This document shows, piece after piece, positions 63,401 to 64,000 of a stretch of DNA of 64,000 bases. A program made the position numbers and the translations under genes. Location of the stretch: contig NC_081414.1 of assembly GCF_030272615.1 (NCBI RefSeq), positions 817,200,396-817,264,395 on the forward strand. The letters are read 5' to 3'. The notes under the pieces were generated by a model, which saw only the letters and a list, made by a program, of their open reading frames with translations, ran no database searches and had not been told where the DNA came from. Each line of letters begins with the position of its first letter. Within the stretch, counting starts at the first letter, position 1. Origin of the DNA: Cryptomeria japonica. Its lineage: Eukaryota > Streptophyta > Pinopsida > Cupressales > Cupressaceae.

Positions 63401-64000
63401 GAATAACCAGACTAAAATAGGCAATTTTCCTGAAATAAATGAGATTTTTCAACAACACCACTAGATTTCTTCCAAAACCAAACAATCTTGATTAAACACA
63501 GAAATAAAAGAGATAAACAAGAATCCTACCTCATTAAGCAATCCTGGAAAAGATCTGATGAAGAGCCCAACTTCCAAGCTCAAGAAATTTCTTCTCCTCC
63601 AAAATCCCCAAATTTTCATTACCAAAAATAATCTCCAAATTTTTTTTCCAAAAATATCTCTCCAAAAATAATCTTTTCAAAAAATATTTTTCAACCCTAT
63701 GTTAAATGGAAGATTGTTGACCAAAATTCTTATTCTTGAATTTAAAATACTTTCTTTAAAATAAAATTCAAAAATCATTCTTTCAACAAATCAAAAATAC
63801 TAAATTTGCTTTTCTTTTAAAAATTGACTTTCTCAATTAATTGAAACTAGCATTTCTATTTCCAAAATGCCAAAGAGATTAAATTATTTCTATTTCGAAT
63901 AAAATTTAATATTTCCTTTCGAAATGCATAAATTGAATAAATTTATCATTTAAAATTAACCATTTAATCGAACTTGCTACCAACTTGAATTGAGCAATTC
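60435..64000 (-). mobile_element. Another family-C LTR, nested in the C 5' LTR and truncated by the window
   Basis: The left end reads CGTAATGCCCCACCAAGAAACC, that is, the TGTAATGCC terminus with its first base changed. The host LTR breaks off exactly here (cactcacattgagca). Landmarks follow in minus orientation: the 'gttacc' block 61490-61990, TA-rich 62640-62830 and the GC block 62940-63250. It is more diverged than the other C copies. Whether it is solo or part of a full element cannot be told. Confidence 0.85.
62999..63170. repeat. GC-rich tandem array with a palindrome in each unit
   Basis: About six degenerate 27-32 bp units. The clearest are 63062-63089, 63090-63116, 63117-63143 and 63144-63170, sharing 'gtggtc' and 'tctctgcg'. 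Each unit holds a CCAC.GTGG-type palindrome, for example CCACCATGGTGG at 63007-63018 and GACCACTAGTGTGGTC at 63144-63159. Open frames of 125 and 69 residues across it follow the repeat. Confidence 0.75.

Overview
This looks like plant nuclear DNA from a large, repeat-rich genome. A gymnosperm (conifer-like) is my best guess, but nothing in the window proves it. It is AT-rich and has no intact protein-coding gene, rRNA or tRNA that I can recognise. From about 13.7 kb to the right edge it is almost entirely nested LTR retrotransposons, most with readable target-site duplications (TSDs). I use four working names. A is a Ty1/copia-like element at the left edge. B is a Ty3/gypsy element with ~3.3 kb LTRs. 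C is a non-coding, LARD-like element with ~4 kb LTRs (TGTAGTACCCC...GGGGCATTACA). D is a compact Ty1/copia element with ~370 bp LTRs.

Layout. 1-2433: minus-strand end of element A (broken gag, primer-binding site, 1.16 kb LTR). 2434-13727: AT-rich sequence holding weak exon-like islands on the minus strand (6.06-7.73 kb), small tandem duplications, a possible primer-binding site and a diverged family-C LTR remnant ending at 11950. 13733-29439: a full-length B element (TSD ATCAA) whose gag-pol is disabled; its 3' LTR is split by a 4.3 kb solo C LTR (24301-28600, TSD TGACG). 29596 to beyond 64000: one minus-strand C element. Its 3' LTR is 29596-33787. Its internal domain runs 33788-45709 and is interrupted by two solo B LTRs (TSDs AAATT and ACAAG). 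Its 5' LTR starts at 45710 and is interrupted in turn by an ARF GTPase retropseudogene, an opposite-strand solo C LTR, a complete D element (TSD TAAAA) and another C LTR that runs off the window.

How the parts relate. Only B and D carry recognisable pol genes, and both are dead: many in-frame stops plus substitutions at active-site residues (integrase Glu to Lys in B; protease motif and RT YVDD altered in D). C carries no detectable protein in its internal domain, yet its primer-binding site, polypurine tract and LTR ends match those of B closely. This suggests C was moved by B-like enzymes. Many differences between the B LTR copies are C/T or G/A changes at CpG sites, as expected for long-silenced, methylated DNA.

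The most unusual items are: a short ORF inside the C LTR at 24.3-28.6 kb that starts with a histone-H3-tail-like stretch and ends in 11-residue repeats behind a SUMO-interaction-like motif; GC-rich, inverted-repeat cassettes at equivalent places in the B and C LTRs that keep pairing potential while their sequence changes; and the LINE-style ARF retrocopy.
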